From: Mangrovihabitans endophyticus
GTDB lineage: Bacteria; Actinomycetota; Actinomycetes; Mycobacteriales; Micromonosporaceae
Length of the DNA stretch: 64,000 nt
Direction of reading: 5' to 3'
Assembly (NCBI RefSeq): GCF_014646155.1
Contig: NZ_BMMX01000020.1
Location: 46,048 to 110,047 of the forward strand
Positions within the stretch are counted from its first letter, which is position 1; each line of letters begins with the position of its first letter. The notes below the pieces were generated by a model, which was not told where the DNA came from, did not search any database, and saw only the letters and a list, made by a program, of their open reading frames with translations. The position numbers were made by a program, and so were the translations under genes. Shown in pieces: positions 1-8,674 of the stretch.

Positions 1-227
1 GAGGGCGGATATCACGCGGGAGGAAGATGCCGGTGAGGGGGATCCTCCACCGAAAAGCCCGGTATCTCAGCCGGTCGGTCTCATCCGCGCGGCAGCCGGT
101 CAGCCGAGTCGGTACCGCGCCGCGAACGCTGTCAAGCTATTGGTACGGGTAGGAATTGTGGCGCGGAAACATAGACTTCCACATCTGTCGTAGTGGGTTC
201 GACGTCTGTCGGACGGGGAGGTGGCGA

Positions 228-869
228 ATGGGTGACGCGGCGATCACCGTGCTTGTCGTCGATGGTCACCAGACCTTTGCCGAGCTGCTCGGTGTGGCCC
301 TGCGCGGCCAGCCTGACCTGCGATATGTCGGGCACGCGCGGACCGGACAGGAAGCTTTACGGCTGGTGGCGGAGCTGCTGCCGGATGTCGTACTGCTGGA
401 CCCGGAACTGTCCGATGCGGACGGCATCGCGATCGCGGAGCTGATGCGGCACCGGTACCCCGACACGCGGGTGGTGATTCTCACCGCGAGCAACGAGGCG
501 ACGCTGGTCGGCCGGGCCACCGCGGCCGGGGCGGCCGGCTTCCTGACCAAGAACGGTCCGCTCGGTGACGTGCTGAACGCGGTGCACACCGCTCACGGTG
601 GTGGCATGACGGTGTCCACCGACATCCTCGCCCGCCTCCTGCGGAGCACCACGCCGGTGGTCGGCCCGCGCCCCGGCGGCCTGACCGCCCGGGAACACGA
701 GGTGCTGGAGCTGATGGCCGCCGGGCTGGACCCCCGGGCGATCGCCCGGCGACTCGGCATCAGCGTGCACACCTGCCGAGGCCACGTGAAAGCGGTGCTT
801 GGCAAGCTCGGTGCGCACAGCCAACTCGAAGCGGTCGCGGTTGCCCGCCAGCGCGGCCTCGTGCAATGA
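228..869 (+). CDS. Orphan NarL/LuxR-type response regulator
   Basis: A 213-residue DNA-binding response regulator: receiver domain at about residues 7-120 and a LuxR-type helix-turn-helix at about 150-208 (TAREHEVLELMAAG... GISVHTCRGHV). The putative phospho-acceptor is Asp58 in VVLLDPELSDADG, and the conserved Lys is Lys108 in GFLTKNG. The N-terminal acidic pair, normally DD, reads Asp12-Gly13 (VVDGH), so metal binding and phosphorylation may be altered. I chose the ATG at 228 because GGGGAGG ends 6 bases upstream and the receiver begins right after; a longer in-frame start at 156 adds 24 residues of no recognisable sequence. No histidine kinase lies beside it, so its signal is unknown. Bases 1-227 hold nothing I can call. 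Confidence 0.85.
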   Translation: MGDAAITVLVVDGHQTFAELLGVALRGQPDLRYVGHARTGQEALRLVAELLPDVVLLDPELSDADGIAIAELMRHRYPDTRVVILTASNEATLVGRATAAGAAGFLTKNGPLGDVLNAVHTAHGGGMTVSTDILARLLRSTTPVVGPRPGGLTAREHEVLELMAAGLDPRAIARRLGISVHTCRGHVKAVLGKLGAHSQLEAVAVARQRGLVQ

Positions 870-919
870 GAAGCTTGGGTGCCATGAGGAGCTTGGGCGC
901 CATGAGGAGCTTGGGCGCC
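866..919. repeat. Three tandem 18-bp repeats over a stop codon
   Basis: Units at 866-883, 884-901 and 902-919 read ATGAGRAGCTTGGGYGCC; the last two are identical and the first differs at two positions. The first unit overlaps the regulator stop codon in an ATGA arrangement. Read in that frame the repeats would encode MRSLGA three times, then MTSGYNAE and a stop at 944-946, a 26-residue peptide. There is no ribosome binding site of its own, so expression would need translational coupling. Confidence 0.8.
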
Positions 920-1045
920 ATGACGAGCGGATACAACGCAGAGTAATCCAGGCGATCACTCATCCGTTCCGCGGATGAATCCGTATCACCTCCCGGAGCG
1001 CCCCGGACAAGATCGACGGCGCCGGCGCGATCGGGAGGACATCGC

Positions 1046-2443
1046 GTGGAAGGTTCAACACCACCCGGCTTCGGCCCGGGGGACGGTGCCGTGCCCGACC
1101 TGGCCGTGGCCGACCTGCCGCCCACCTCGGGCGCTCACTGGGCCAACCGGGACAACGACCCACAGCGGCGGCATACCGGCGGTGAGGTCACGCCGTTCCA
1201 CCGCCCGCACGCGGTGCGCTGGTCGGAGGAGGACGATCCGTCACCCGCGTTCCCGGCGTCGACGGCCGACGCGGAAAGCGCGGCCTCCCGGGCCGTGTCA
1301 TGGGACGGCTTCGCGCCGTCGCCGGCCACCGAACCGGCCGCATTCGTCCCGGAGCCTGGCGACTGGCAACGGCCGCCCGGATGGCAGCCGCCGGAGCCGG
1401 ATGCCTGGCGGCCGCGCGAGCCGGATGCCTGGCAGGTGCCGGCGCAGGCGGCTCCCGAACCGGAGCCCGGTGCGCCCGGCGTGTTCGGGCGCGTCTCCTA
1501 TGGGTTCACCGCCGAACCGATCGGCGGCGCGCGTTTCACCGATGCCGACGTCTCGGACGATGCCGTGGCCGCCTGGCCGGCCCCGCACGATCCGTGGGCC
1601 GGGACCGGTCACCAGGTCCGGGCGCACCGGGCCACCCGCCATGACGACGGGGCCACGGAGACGAGCCCGTCCGGCACCGGCCCGGCACCGCGGCGATCTC
1701 GGCTGACCACCGCGGCAGTGGCGGTGCTGCTGACCGCGGTGTTGCTCGGCGGCTCGGTCGTGGGATTCACGTACTTCTCCGGCGACGACCGCAGCCTGGC
1801 GTCGGTACTCACCCTCGGCATGGCCGGCGGCGACGGCGCGGCCACGGCGGCCCTCGACGGCCGGACGCATGCCGGGTTCGAGCTGGTTGCCGCCACCACC
1901 GACGTCCGGGTCCGGACCGCCGATCTGGGGGAGCAGCTCTACCGGATCTCCTCACCCGCCGGCTCCGGGTCCACACCGGATCCGGTGCTGGTCCGCGACC
2001 AGGTGCAGTTGCGGCTGGCACCGGACGGCGACGGCGCATCGGGGCGGGTGCAGGTGCTGCTGTCCAGCAAGGTGACGTGGACGCTGCGGTTCAGCGGCGG
2101 CGCGCGGGAGCAGACCGTCGACCTGTCCAGCGGCCAGATCCGCTCGATCGACGTCACCGGCGGCGGACGCCGTTTCGAAGTGGTGCTGCCGCCACCGGAC
2201 GGGACCGTACCGGTGCGGGTGGCCGGCGCGCTGGACGAGCTGTCGCTGGTCTCGCCCGACGGGGTCCCGGTACGCGTCCGGATCGGTGGCGGCGCTCAGA
2301 CCGTGGTCGCAGGCGCCCGCACTCTGCGTGACGTGCCGCCCGGATCGACGCTGACCCCGAAGAGCTGGAAGGTGCAGAATAGGTTCGATGTGGACGCGGG
2401 GGCCCGCATCACGCGCTTGTCGGTGCGCAGCCGGTCCAGCTAA
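1046..2443 (+). CDS. Single-pass membrane protein with Pro-rich cytoplasmic arm
   Basis: A 465-residue protein of unknown function. Residues 1-218 are polar, rich in Pro, Glu and Trp, with a direct repeat of EPDAW near residues 118-128, and look disordered. RRSRL precedes one membrane segment (about 220-242, TTAAVAVLLTAVLLGG), giving a probable N-in topology. Residues 245-465 would lie outside the cell and have the alternating pattern of a beta-rich domain (VTWTLRFSGG..., IRSIDVTGGG). GTG start 1046 is supported by GGGAGGA at 1033-1039. Comparable proteins are common in Micromonosporaceae, but I know no assigned function. It converges with serA. Confidence 0.75.
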   Translation: MEGSTPPGFGPGDGAVPDLAVADLPPTSGAHWANRDNDPQRRHTGGEVTPFHRPHAVRWSEEDDPSPAFPASTADAESAASRAVSWDGFAPSPATEPAAFVPEPGDWQRPPGWQPPEPDAWRPREPDAWQVPAQAAPEPEPGAPGVFGRVSYGFTAEPIGGARFTDADVSDDAVAAWPAPHDPWAGTGHQVRAHRATRHDDGATETSPSGTGPAPRRSRLTTAAVAVLLTAVLLGGSVVGFTYFSGDDRSLASVLTLGMAGGDGAATAALDGRTHAGFELVAATTDVRVRTADLGEQLYRISSPAGSGSTPDPVLVRDQVQLRLAPDGDGASGRVQVLLSSKVTWTLRFSGGAREQTVDLSSGQIRSIDVTGGGRRFEVVLPPPDGTVPVRVAGALDELSLVSPDGVPVRVRIGGGAQTVVAGARTLRDVPPGSTLTPKSWKVQNRFDVDAGARITRLSVRSRSS

Positions 2444-2465
2444 CCGGCCGCGCACCCACCACGGC

Positions 2466-3680
2466 CTAGGACAGCACGCGCAGGCGCACCGTCTGCGGCA
2501 TGGCGCGCAACTGGTCCAGCACCGCTGCGCTGTACCCGCCGCTGATGTCGGTGATCAGGTAGCCGTACTCGCCGCGGGTGCTGAGCAACTGGCCTTCGAC
2601 GTTGACCCGGTGCTCGGCCAGGATGCTGTTCACCTGAGCCAGCACGCCGGGCATGTTCGTGTGCACGTGGACGACCCGGCTCATGCCCGGCTGCTCCGGC
2701 AGGGCCACGCCGGGCATGTTCACGCTCAGCGTCGTGTTGCCCTCCTGGACGAAGTGCGCCAGCTTGTTCGCCACGAAGTCGCCGATGTCCGACTGCGCCT
2801 CCTCGGTCGAACCCCCGATGTGCGGGGTGAGCACGACGTTCGGCAAACCGCGAAGCTCGGAGACGAACTCATCGCCGCGGCCCTTCGGTTCCTTGGGGAA
2901 GACGTCCACGGCGGCGCCGGCGAGACGGCCGTCGACCAGCGCGTCACGCAGCGCCGCGTGGTCGACCACGATGCCGCGGGAGAGGTTGAGGAACAGGCTG
3001 CCCGGCCGCATCCGGGCGAACTGATCGGCGCCGAAGAAGCCCGCATTGCCCGGTCGCCCGTCGACGTGCAGGGTCACCACGTCGCTGGTCTCCAGCAGCT
3101 CCTCCAGGCTGGCGCAGCGGTGCGCGTTGCTCAGCGCGAGCTTGTCCGCGGTGTCGTAGAACGACACGTGCATGCCGAGGTTCTCGGCGAGCACCGACAA
3201 CTGCGTGCCGATGTTGCCGTAACCGACGATGCCCAGCCGTCGGCCGCGGATCTCGTGCGCGCCCTCCGCCGACTTGTCCCACACGCCCTGGTGCATCAGG
3301 GCGTTCTTCTCGGTCAGCCGGCGAGTCATCGCGATGATCTCGGAGATGGCGAGCTCCACCACCGACCGGGTGTTGGAGAACGGCGCGTTGAAGACGGCGA
3401 TGCCGCGCTCGCTGGCGGCGCCCAGGTCGATCTGGTCGGTGCCGATGCAGAACGCGCCGATGGCGACCAGCTTGTCCGCGGCGTCCAACACCTTTGGCGT
3501 GATCTTGGACTTGGAACGGATGCCGAGCAGGTGCACGTCCCGGATGCGGTCGATCAGCTCGACCTCGTCCAACGCGGTGGAGACGGACTCGACCCGGAAG
3601 CCCTCGGACTCGAAACGCGCCACGGCGTCGGGGTGAATGCTCTCCAGCAGCAGGACCTTGACCTCGGCTTGGTCGATCAT
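2466..3680 (-). CDS. serA: D-3-phosphoglycerate dehydrogenase, short ACT-type
   Basis: Oxidises 3-phosphoglycerate to 3-phosphohydroxypyruvate with NAD+, the first committed step of serine synthesis. The 404 residues contain the Rossmann motif GYGNIG (about 154-159), catalytic Arg235 (NLSRGIVVD), Glu264 (FPKEP) and His287 (TPHIGGS), and a C-terminal ACT domain (about 335-404, HTNMPGVLAQVNSIL) that binds serine for feedback inhibition. Length and layout match the E. coli enzyme (about 410 residues), not the long form of about 530 residues with an extra ASB domain that is usual in actinobacteria. ATG at 3680 begins MIDQAEVKVLLLE; the in-frame upstream extension is arginine-rich noise. It may be a second serA. 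Confidence 0.93.
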   Translation of the reverse strand: MIDQAEVKVLLLESIHPDAVARFESEGFRVESVSTALDEVELIDRIRDVHLLGIRSKSKITPKVLDAADKLVAIGAFCIGTDQIDLGAASERGIAVFNAPFSNTRSVVELAISEIIAMTRRLTEKNALMHQGVWDKSAEGAHEIRGRRLGIVGYGNIGTQLSVLAENLGMHVSFYDTADKLALSNAHRCASLEELLETSDVVTLHVDGRPGNAGFFGADQFARMRPGSLFLNLSRGIVVDHAALRDALVDGRLAGAAVDVFPKEPKGRGDEFVSELRGLPNVVLTPHIGGSTEEAQSDIGDFVANKLAHFVQEGNTTLSVNMPGVALPEQPGMSRVVHVHTNMPGVLAQVNSILAEHRVNVEGQLLSTRGEYGYLITDISGGYSAAVLDQLRAMPQTVRLRVLS

Positions 3681-3802
3681 CGCTATCCGTTCTGATCGGG
3701 TGTGGAAACTTTTCCACCCTAGTCCGGCGCCCGGCCGGGACCGGGACCGGTGTGGTCGGCCTCCCACTCTGCGGCACGGCCGGGGCACGCGTCCCGCGCT
3801 GG

Positions 3803-4720
3803 TCAGCCCGCCTGCGCCCGCAGCCACGGCAGCAGCGCCTCAGCCTGCGCCCGCTGGAAGGCCCGAAGGGTGGGCAATCCGGGCGGGCCGGGCTGCCGGG
3901 CCATGTGCAGGAAGAAGCCCGCCAGCGCCGCGAAGAGGTCCCGGACCACGTCGCGGTCCACGCCCGCGAGGACGTCACCGGGGTCGCCGCCGTGCGCGAG
4001 GACGTTCACCGCGAGCAGGGCCCGGTCCAGCCACGGCGGTCCGGCGGCGGCCCATGGCCAGTCCACCACGACCAGCGAACCGTCCGGCCGGATGAGCATG
4101 TTGTCCGCGCGCACGTCGCAGTGGCAGAGCGTGTCGCCGGCGAGTGACCGCCGCGCGCGCTCGGCCGTCGCGCAGAGTTGCGGCAACCGGGCGCCCGCCC
4201 ACGGATCCAGGTCGGCGGGCGGGTCCGCGGCGAGGCTCTCCCAGCCGACCAGATCGGCGCCCAGAGTGTCGGCCGCCGACGGCAGGCCGGCCAGGGCCGG
4301 CTCGGCGGCGAACCGGTCGAGCGTGGTCGCGGCGGCGCGCAACTCGGCCGGTTGCCAGGGCGTGCGCGGGTGACGCCCGTCGACGTCCTCCATGATCAGC
4401 GCGATCCAGTTGTCGCCGGAGTCGGTCACCTCGACGGTGGCGAGCAACCGCGGGGCGGGCAGCCCCGCCGGCAGCCGGGCCGTGTTGCGCGCCTCGGCGC
4501 GGGCCAGCTCCACGGACCGGGGATTGATCCCGGTGCCGACCGCCTTGACGAAGGCGCGGTCACCGGTGGCGGTGCGGATCCGGTCGGCGGTGCCCGGCGA
4601 GAATCCGCCGGCCTGCGGCGTCACCGCGGACACCGGCGCGCCGAGCTTGTGCTCGATCGCGGCGCGCAGCGTCGGCGGCAGATCGGTCCAGCTAATCCGG
4701 ACCCCGGTGGCGGCAATCAC
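3803..4720 (-). CDS. APH-family phosphotransferase
   Basis: A 305-residue protein of the aminoglycoside phosphotransferase/choline kinase fold. The catalytic loop is HCDVRADNML (about residues 199-208; Asp base and metal-binding Asn) and the metal-binding Asp follows in VVVDWPWA. The N-lobe lysine is probably in AFVKAVG. The GTADRIRTATG region replaces a standard glycine-rich loop. Such genes are numerous in actinomycetes and most are not drug-resistance enzymes; the substrate cannot be told from sequence. It is divergent from the Wzy-like gene with an 87-bp spacer. Confidence 0.8.
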   Translation of the reverse strand: MIAATGVRISWTDLPPTLRAAIEHKLGAPVSAVTPQAGGFSPGTADRIRTATGDRAFVKAVGTGINPRSVELARAEARNTARLPAGLPAPRLLATVEVTDSGDNWIALIMEDVDGRHPRTPWQPAELRAAATTLDRFAAEPALAGLPSAADTLGADLVGWESLAADPPADLDPWAGARLPQLCATAERARRSLAGDTLCHCDVRADNMLIRPDGSLVVVDWPWAAAGPPWLDRALLAVNVLAHGGDPGDVLAGVDRDVVRDLFAALAGFFLHMARQPGPPGLPTLRAFQRAQAEALLPWLRAQAG

Positions 4721-4807
4721 CCGTCGATCGTGACAAGGCCGGTGGGCGCCGCCAACCGGATTTCCGCCACCCGCCGGGTCGGCGAGCCACCGCCTAAACT
4801 GCCAGTC

Positions 4808-6169
4808 ATGCGCCGGTCACATGAGATCCCGATGTGGCCGCTCTATGTCATGTTCGGGCTCGTGCCGTTCTGGTGGGCAACCGGCGGCCTTTACCTTTTC
4901 TGGCCGTTGTTCGCGCTGATCCTCGCCGTCGTGCTGTTCGCCCGCGGCAAGATCGAAATGCCCAGTGGATCCACCACCTGGATGGTGATGGCCGCCGTGG
5001 TCCTGGTCAGCGTGACCCGGCTGGACCGGGTGACCGGACTGCCGATGTTCCTGCTGCGCCTCGGCTTCATGCTCAGCGCGCTGCTGGTTTATCTGTACGT
5101 CTACAACGCGCTCCGCGCGGGCGCGTCCTGGGATCGCGTCTTCCGTCCACTGTGCCTGTTCTGGCTGTCCATGGTCGCCCTGGGGTGGATCGGGGTGTTT
5201 GCCCAGAAGTTCACCCTCACCACGCCGGTGGAGATGCTGCTGCCGCACTCGATCACGGCCGACCGCGGGGTGCAGGCGATGGTGCACGTGCACGCCACCG
5301 AGTTCAACCCGCTGGGACGCAACCAGTTCTTTCGGACCGCGGCGCCTTATCCGTACACGAACAATTGGGGGACCGGCTTCGCGGTCCTGGTGCCGTGCGT
5401 GATCGCGTACCTGACCTCGATCCGCACCGGCGGCATGCGCGTCCTGCTGCTGATCTCCCTGCCGTTGTCGCTGATCCCGGCCTTCCTGACGCTCAACCGC
5501 GGGATGTTCATCGGGCTCGGGGCCGGGCTGGTCTATCTGGGCCTGCGGGCGCTGATGCGCGGCGACGTCCGGCTGATCGGTTCGATCGTCGGCGTGGCGG
5601 TGCTGGCCTGGGTCGCGACCCTGGTGGTGCCGGTCGAGGATCTGATCGCCAACCGCGTGGACAACACCGACAGCACCACCGACCGGGCCGATCTCTATCT
5701 GCAGACCCTCGGCGCGGTGGGACATTCGCCGATCCTCGGGTACGGCGGCCCGCGGCTGGTCGACACCACGAGCGGCGCCGAACCCCTGGGCACACAGGGG
5801 CAGATGTGGCTGGTGATGTACAGCCACGGCATCCCGGCGCTGCTGCTGTTCCTGGCGTTCTGGGTGGTGGTCGCCCGGCGCATGGCCGCCGCGGTGACCT
5901 CGCCCGGCAAGTGGCTCAGCACGGTGCCGGTGATCGCCCTGGTGGTGACGCCCTTCTACGGCTTCACCGACATCAACCTGTCGGTGATGTTCTTCGCGAT
6001 CGGACTGGGGATGGCCGCGCTCGACGGCCCGGTGCGCCGGCCGCCTCCGCCGGATGCCACCACGCCGGCATCGCCGGTTCGCCCGCCGCCTCAGCGGGCG
6101 CGGGCATCCGCGCGTGCGGCGGTGAGCATCAAGTACTCCCAATCCATCGCGCCGCCGCCCAGGTCGTAA
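4808..6169 (+). CDS. Polytopic O-antigen ligase/polymerase-like protein
   Basis: A 453-residue integral membrane protein with roughly ten hydrophobic segments, beginning MRRSHEIPMWPLYVMFGLVPF. The large loop after mid-protein and the motif LTLNRGMFIGLG followed by TDRADLYLQTLGAVGHSPILGYG match the Wzy_C/O-antigen ligase pattern (conserved Arg, then a short loop ending in GYG). Family members join or polymerise lipid-linked glycans at the membrane. No glycosyltransferase is next to it, so the substrate is unknown. The tail after about residue 405 is Pro/Arg-rich and overlaps the convergent methyltransferase by 79 bp. ATG at 4808 gives a clean start before the first membrane segment. Confidence 0.72.
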   Translation: MRRSHEIPMWPLYVMFGLVPFWWATGGLYLFWPLFALILAVVLFARGKIEMPSGSTTWMVMAAVVLVSVTRLDRVTGLPMFLLRLGFMLSALLVYLYVYNALRAGASWDRVFRPLCLFWLSMVALGWIGVFAQKFTLTTPVEMLLPHSITADRGVQAMVHVHATEFNPLGRNQFFRTAAPYPYTNNWGTGFAVLVPCVIAYLTSIRTGGMRVLLLISLPLSLIPAFLTLNRGMFIGLGAGLVYLGLRALMRGDVRLIGSIVGVAVLAWVATLVVPVEDLIANRVDNTDSTTDRADLYLQTLGAVGHSPILGYGGPRLVDTTSGAEPLGTQGQMWLVMYSHGIPALLLFLAFWVVVARRMAAAVTSPGKWLSTVPVIALVVTPFYGFTDINLSVMFFAIGLGMAALDGPVRRPPPPDATTPASPVRPPPQRARASARAAVSIKYSQSIAPPPRS

Positions 6170-6939
6170 CGGCGGGCCAGGGCGGCGAGATCGTGGTCCA
6201 GCGCGGCGACCTTCTCCGGGTCGCCGGCGACGTTGCGGTACGCCGCGATGGTAGGCCCGTAGTTCGCCTTGAAGTAGTCGCGGAACGCCTCGGCCGTACC
6301 GAAAGAGCCGATGCGGACCGCGCCGCGGCGTTCCCGGACGTCCGTGATCCGGTCGCCGAAGAGCGTCCGCACGTGGTCCGGCCTGCCCCACAGCGGCGGC
6401 GGCTGCGCGCCGGGCGGCGGGGCGGGGGCGTACGGCTTCATGGCGGCGAACATCTCGCCGATGAACCCCTCGGGTGTCCAGTTGACCAGTCCGATCCGGC
6501 CGCCGGGACGAGTCACCCGCACCATCTCGTCGGCGCAGCACCGGTGGCGCGGCGCGAACATGACGCCCACGCAGGACAGCACCACGTCGAAGCGGCCGTC
6601 CGGGAACGGCAGCGCCTCCGCGTCGCCGACCTGCCAGTCCAGGACCGCGCCGCGCTCCGCCGCCCGCGCCTGCCCGGCGTCCAGCAGATCCGGGCACAGG
6701 TCGCTGGCGACGACGCGTCCGCCGGCCAGCGCGGCCGGGATCGCGGCGTTGCCGGAGCCCGCCGCCACATCGAGCACGTCGTCGCCGTCCACCACGCGCA
6801 CCGCGTCGACAAGTGCGGCACCTAGCTCGGGGATCAGGTCCGCGGCCACCGCCGGGTAGTCGCCGAGCGCCCACATGGCCCGGTGGCGAGCCTTCAGGGC
6901 CCGGTCGGCATCGGTGTCGCTGGACGGCGTGGTGGTCAT
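6091..6939 (-). CDS. Class I SAM-dependent methyltransferase
   Basis: A 282-residue UbiE/Methyltransf_11-type enzyme. SAM motif I is VLDVAAGSGNAAIPAA, the acidic end of strand 2 is VVASDLCPDLL, motif II is VGDAEALPFPDGRFDVVL, and motif III is VTRPGGRIGLVNW. The substrate is unknown. It is transcribed away from the HxlR-type regulator, and the shared spacer contains a perfect dyad (7008-7022), so regulation by that neighbour is likely. The C-terminal coding end overlaps the convergent membrane-protein gene by 79 bp. Confidence 0.87.
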   Translation of the reverse strand: MTTTPSSDTDADRALKARHRAMWALGDYPAVAADLIPELGAALVDAVRVVDGDDVLDVAAGSGNAAIPAALAGGRVVASDLCPDLLDAGQARAAERGAVLDWQVGDAEALPFPDGRFDVVLSCVGVMFAPRHRCCADEMVRVTRPGGRIGLVNWTPEGFIGEMFAAMKPYAPAPPPGAQPPPLWGRPDHVRTLFGDRITDVRERRGAVRIGSFGTAEAFRDYFKANYGPTIAAYRNVAGDPEKVAALDHDLAALARRYDLGGGAMDWEYLMLTAARADARAR

Positions 6940-7007
6940 CGCTACGGCCTCCTGAGGTGGGCATCGTCGGTTCGTCCGAAGCTAGGGGGCCGAGCGGTCC
7001 GCGGCCA

Positions 7008-7022
7008 GTACACGATGTGTAC
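7008..7022. promoter_or_regulatory. Perfect dyad, likely HxlR operator
   Basis: GTACAC-GAT-GTGTAC is a perfect inverted repeat with a 3-base centre, in the divergent spacer between the methyltransferase and the HxlR regulator, 23 bases before the regulator start. HxlR/DUF24 dimers are known to bind short dyads of this type in their own promoters. That it is the operator is inferred from position and symmetry. Confidence 0.6.
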
Positions 7023-7045
7023 CTGTCGGGGATCATGCACCTACG

Positions 7046-7726
7046 GTGAGGACCATGGGAGCGTCGTATCACTCGTTCTGTCCGGTGGCGAAGGCCATGG
7101 AACTGCTCGATGAGCGATGGACCATGCTCGTGGTCAACGAGCTGACGCACGGGCCACGGCGGTTCAACGAGTTGCGGCGCGGGCTGCCGCGGATGTCGCC
7201 CACGCTGCTGTCCAAGCGGCTGCACCAGCTCTCCACGGCCGGGGTGGTGGCGCGCGATGCGGACGAGTACCACCTGACCGAGGCGGGCCAGGAGCTGAGC
7301 CCGGTGGTCACCGCGCTCGGTGCCTGGGGCATCCGGTGGATCGGCCACCTCGGGGATCAGGATCTGAACCCGAAGTTGCTCATGTGGCACCTGTACGAGC
7401 ATGTCGAGCACGAGGAGTTGCCGGCCGGCCGCACGGTGGTGGAGTTCTGCTTCACCGACGTCCGCCCGCCGCACCGGCACCGCTGGTGGCTGGTGCTGAC
7501 CCGCTCGGATGCCGACGTCTGCGACGCCGACCCGGGTTTCGACGTGTCGGTCACCGTGGAGTCCACCCTGCGCCGGATGGTGGAGATCTTCCGTGGTGAC
7601 TCGTCGTGGGCGGGCGCGTTGCGCTCCGGCGCGGTGACGCTGCACGGTCCGGCCGAGCTTCGCCGGGCGATGCCCGGCTGGATCCGCCAGTCCGGGTACG
7701 CCGCAGTGCCGCGCCGCGCAACCTAG
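7046..7726 (+). CDS. HxlR-family transcriptional regulator with SCP2-like domain
   Basis: A 226-residue regulator. The N-terminal 100 residues form an HxlR winged helix (FCPVAKAMELLDERWTMLVVNELTHGPRRFNELRRGLPRMSPTLLSKRL), including the N-terminal Cys of redox-responsive members. The C-terminal half (about 120-220) resembles the SCP2 sterol-carrier-like domain often fused in actinobacteria. The start is uncertain: GTG 7046 and ATG 7055 are both possible, and the GGTGAGG between them suits neither well. Its stop codon shares the CTAG at 7723-7726 with the convergent XRE regulator. It probably controls itself and the divergent methyltransferase. Confidence 0.85.
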   Translation: MRTMGASYHSFCPVAKAMELLDERWTMLVVNELTHGPRRFNELRRGLPRMSPTLLSKRLHQLSTAGVVARDADEYHLTEAGQELSPVVTALGAWGIRWIGHLGDQDLNPKLLMWHLYEHVEHEELPAGRTVVEFCFTDVRPPHRHRWWLVLTRSDADVCDADPGFDVSVTVESTLRRMVEIFRGDSSWAGALRSGAVTLHGPAELRRAMPGWIRQSGYAAVPRRAT

Positions 7727-8571
7727 TCGACCAGCGTCTGGGTGCCGAGGACGACGGCCAGCGCCAACCGCTCGGCATCCTCGGTGCCCGGCTCCGCGGT
7801 GTAGACCATGATGCGCAGATCGTCGGCGGCGACGACGAGGGTGTCGCAGTCCAGGGTGATGTGGCCGACCGCGGGATGGGCGATGGTCTTGTGCCGGGAC
7901 TGTTCCGGGCGCGGCTCGGGACAGCCGGACTTCCAGAGTTCCACGAAGCGTGGACTCGCCGCGGACAAGTCGCTGACCAACCGCTTGAGGGCCCGGTCGG
8001 CGGGGTAGCGGGCGGCGGTCAGGCGCAGGTCGGCCACCAACCGCGTTTCGAAATCGGCGCGTTCCTCCGCGGTGTGCACGGCGCGGGTGCCGGGACCGGC
8101 CAGGTTGCGCCAGACCGCGTTGCGTTCGATGCCGCGCAAGTTCGAGGTGTCGCCCATGAGCGCGTCGTAGGGCGCGTTGGCCGTGAGAAGCGTCCAGGTG
8201 GCGTCGTACACCGCGACAGGCGTGTTCGCCAGCCGGTCGAGCAGGCGTTGCACGCTCGACGTGATCCGGGACGGGACCACATCGAGTCCGGGAGCGGCGT
8301 GCCCGGCCAGCCGGAACAGGAGCTCGCGCTCGGGGTCGGACAGGCGCAGGGCACGGACGAGCGCCTCGACGACCTGCGTCGAGGGTGCGGTCGCCCGGCC
8401 CTGTTCCAGCCGGGTCAGGTAGTCCGCCGAGATGCCGGCGAGCCCGGCGAGCTCTTCGCGGCGCAGCCCGGCGACCCGGCGGCGCCGGCCCACCGGCACG
8501 CCGACCGTCTCCGGCACCACCCGGTCCCGCCAGCGGCGCAGCATCCGGCCGAACTCCCATGACGACTCCAC
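7723..8571 (-). CDS. XRE-family regulator with MmyB-type ligand domain
   Basis: A 282-residue regulator. The N-terminal helix-turn-helix is at about residues 20-75 (RVAGLRREELAGLAGISADYLTRLEQGR), followed by the MmyB-like PAS-type domain (about 105-275, VAVYDATWTLLTANAPYDALMGD...). Proteins of this architecture usually sit divergently beside a short-chain dehydrogenase or other redox enzyme, as here. GTG 8571 (VESSWEFGRMLRRW) was chosen because the longer in-frame reading is low-complexity; no ribosome site is evident, so the transcript may be leaderless. The distance to the divergent SDR start is 103 bp. Confidence 0.85.
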   Translation of the reverse strand: MESSWEFGRMLRRWRDRVVPETVGVPVGRRRRVAGLRREELAGLAGISADYLTRLEQGRATAPSTQVVEALVRALRLSDPERELLFRLAGHAAPGLDVVPSRITSSVQRLLDRLANTPVAVYDATWTLLTANAPYDALMGDTSNLRGIERNAVWRNLAGPGTRAVHTAEERADFETRLVADLRLTAARYPADRALKRLVSDLSAASPRFVELWKSGCPEPRPEQSRHKTIAHPAVGHITLDCDTLVVAADDLRIMVYTAEPGTEDAERLALAVVLGTQTLVD

Positions 8572-8674
8572 GCTGTCAGTCTGCGCGCTCGGTGACGCCG
8601 TTGTCCTGGCCCCGGCGTTCCCACGAAAACGGGGCGGCTGGCTGTGCCCGCGGCGGCCCGCGAGGCTCAGGGGC

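Noticed and set aside
3803..4720. Aminoglycoside-resistance gene
   Set aside because: Only the general APH fold is supported; chromosomal APH-like genes are widespread and the substrate cannot be read from sequence.
4178..4807. Long N-terminal extension of the Wzy-like protein
   Set aside because: Arginine/glycine-rich and antisense to the phosphotransferase; the membrane protein begins cleanly at ATG 4808.
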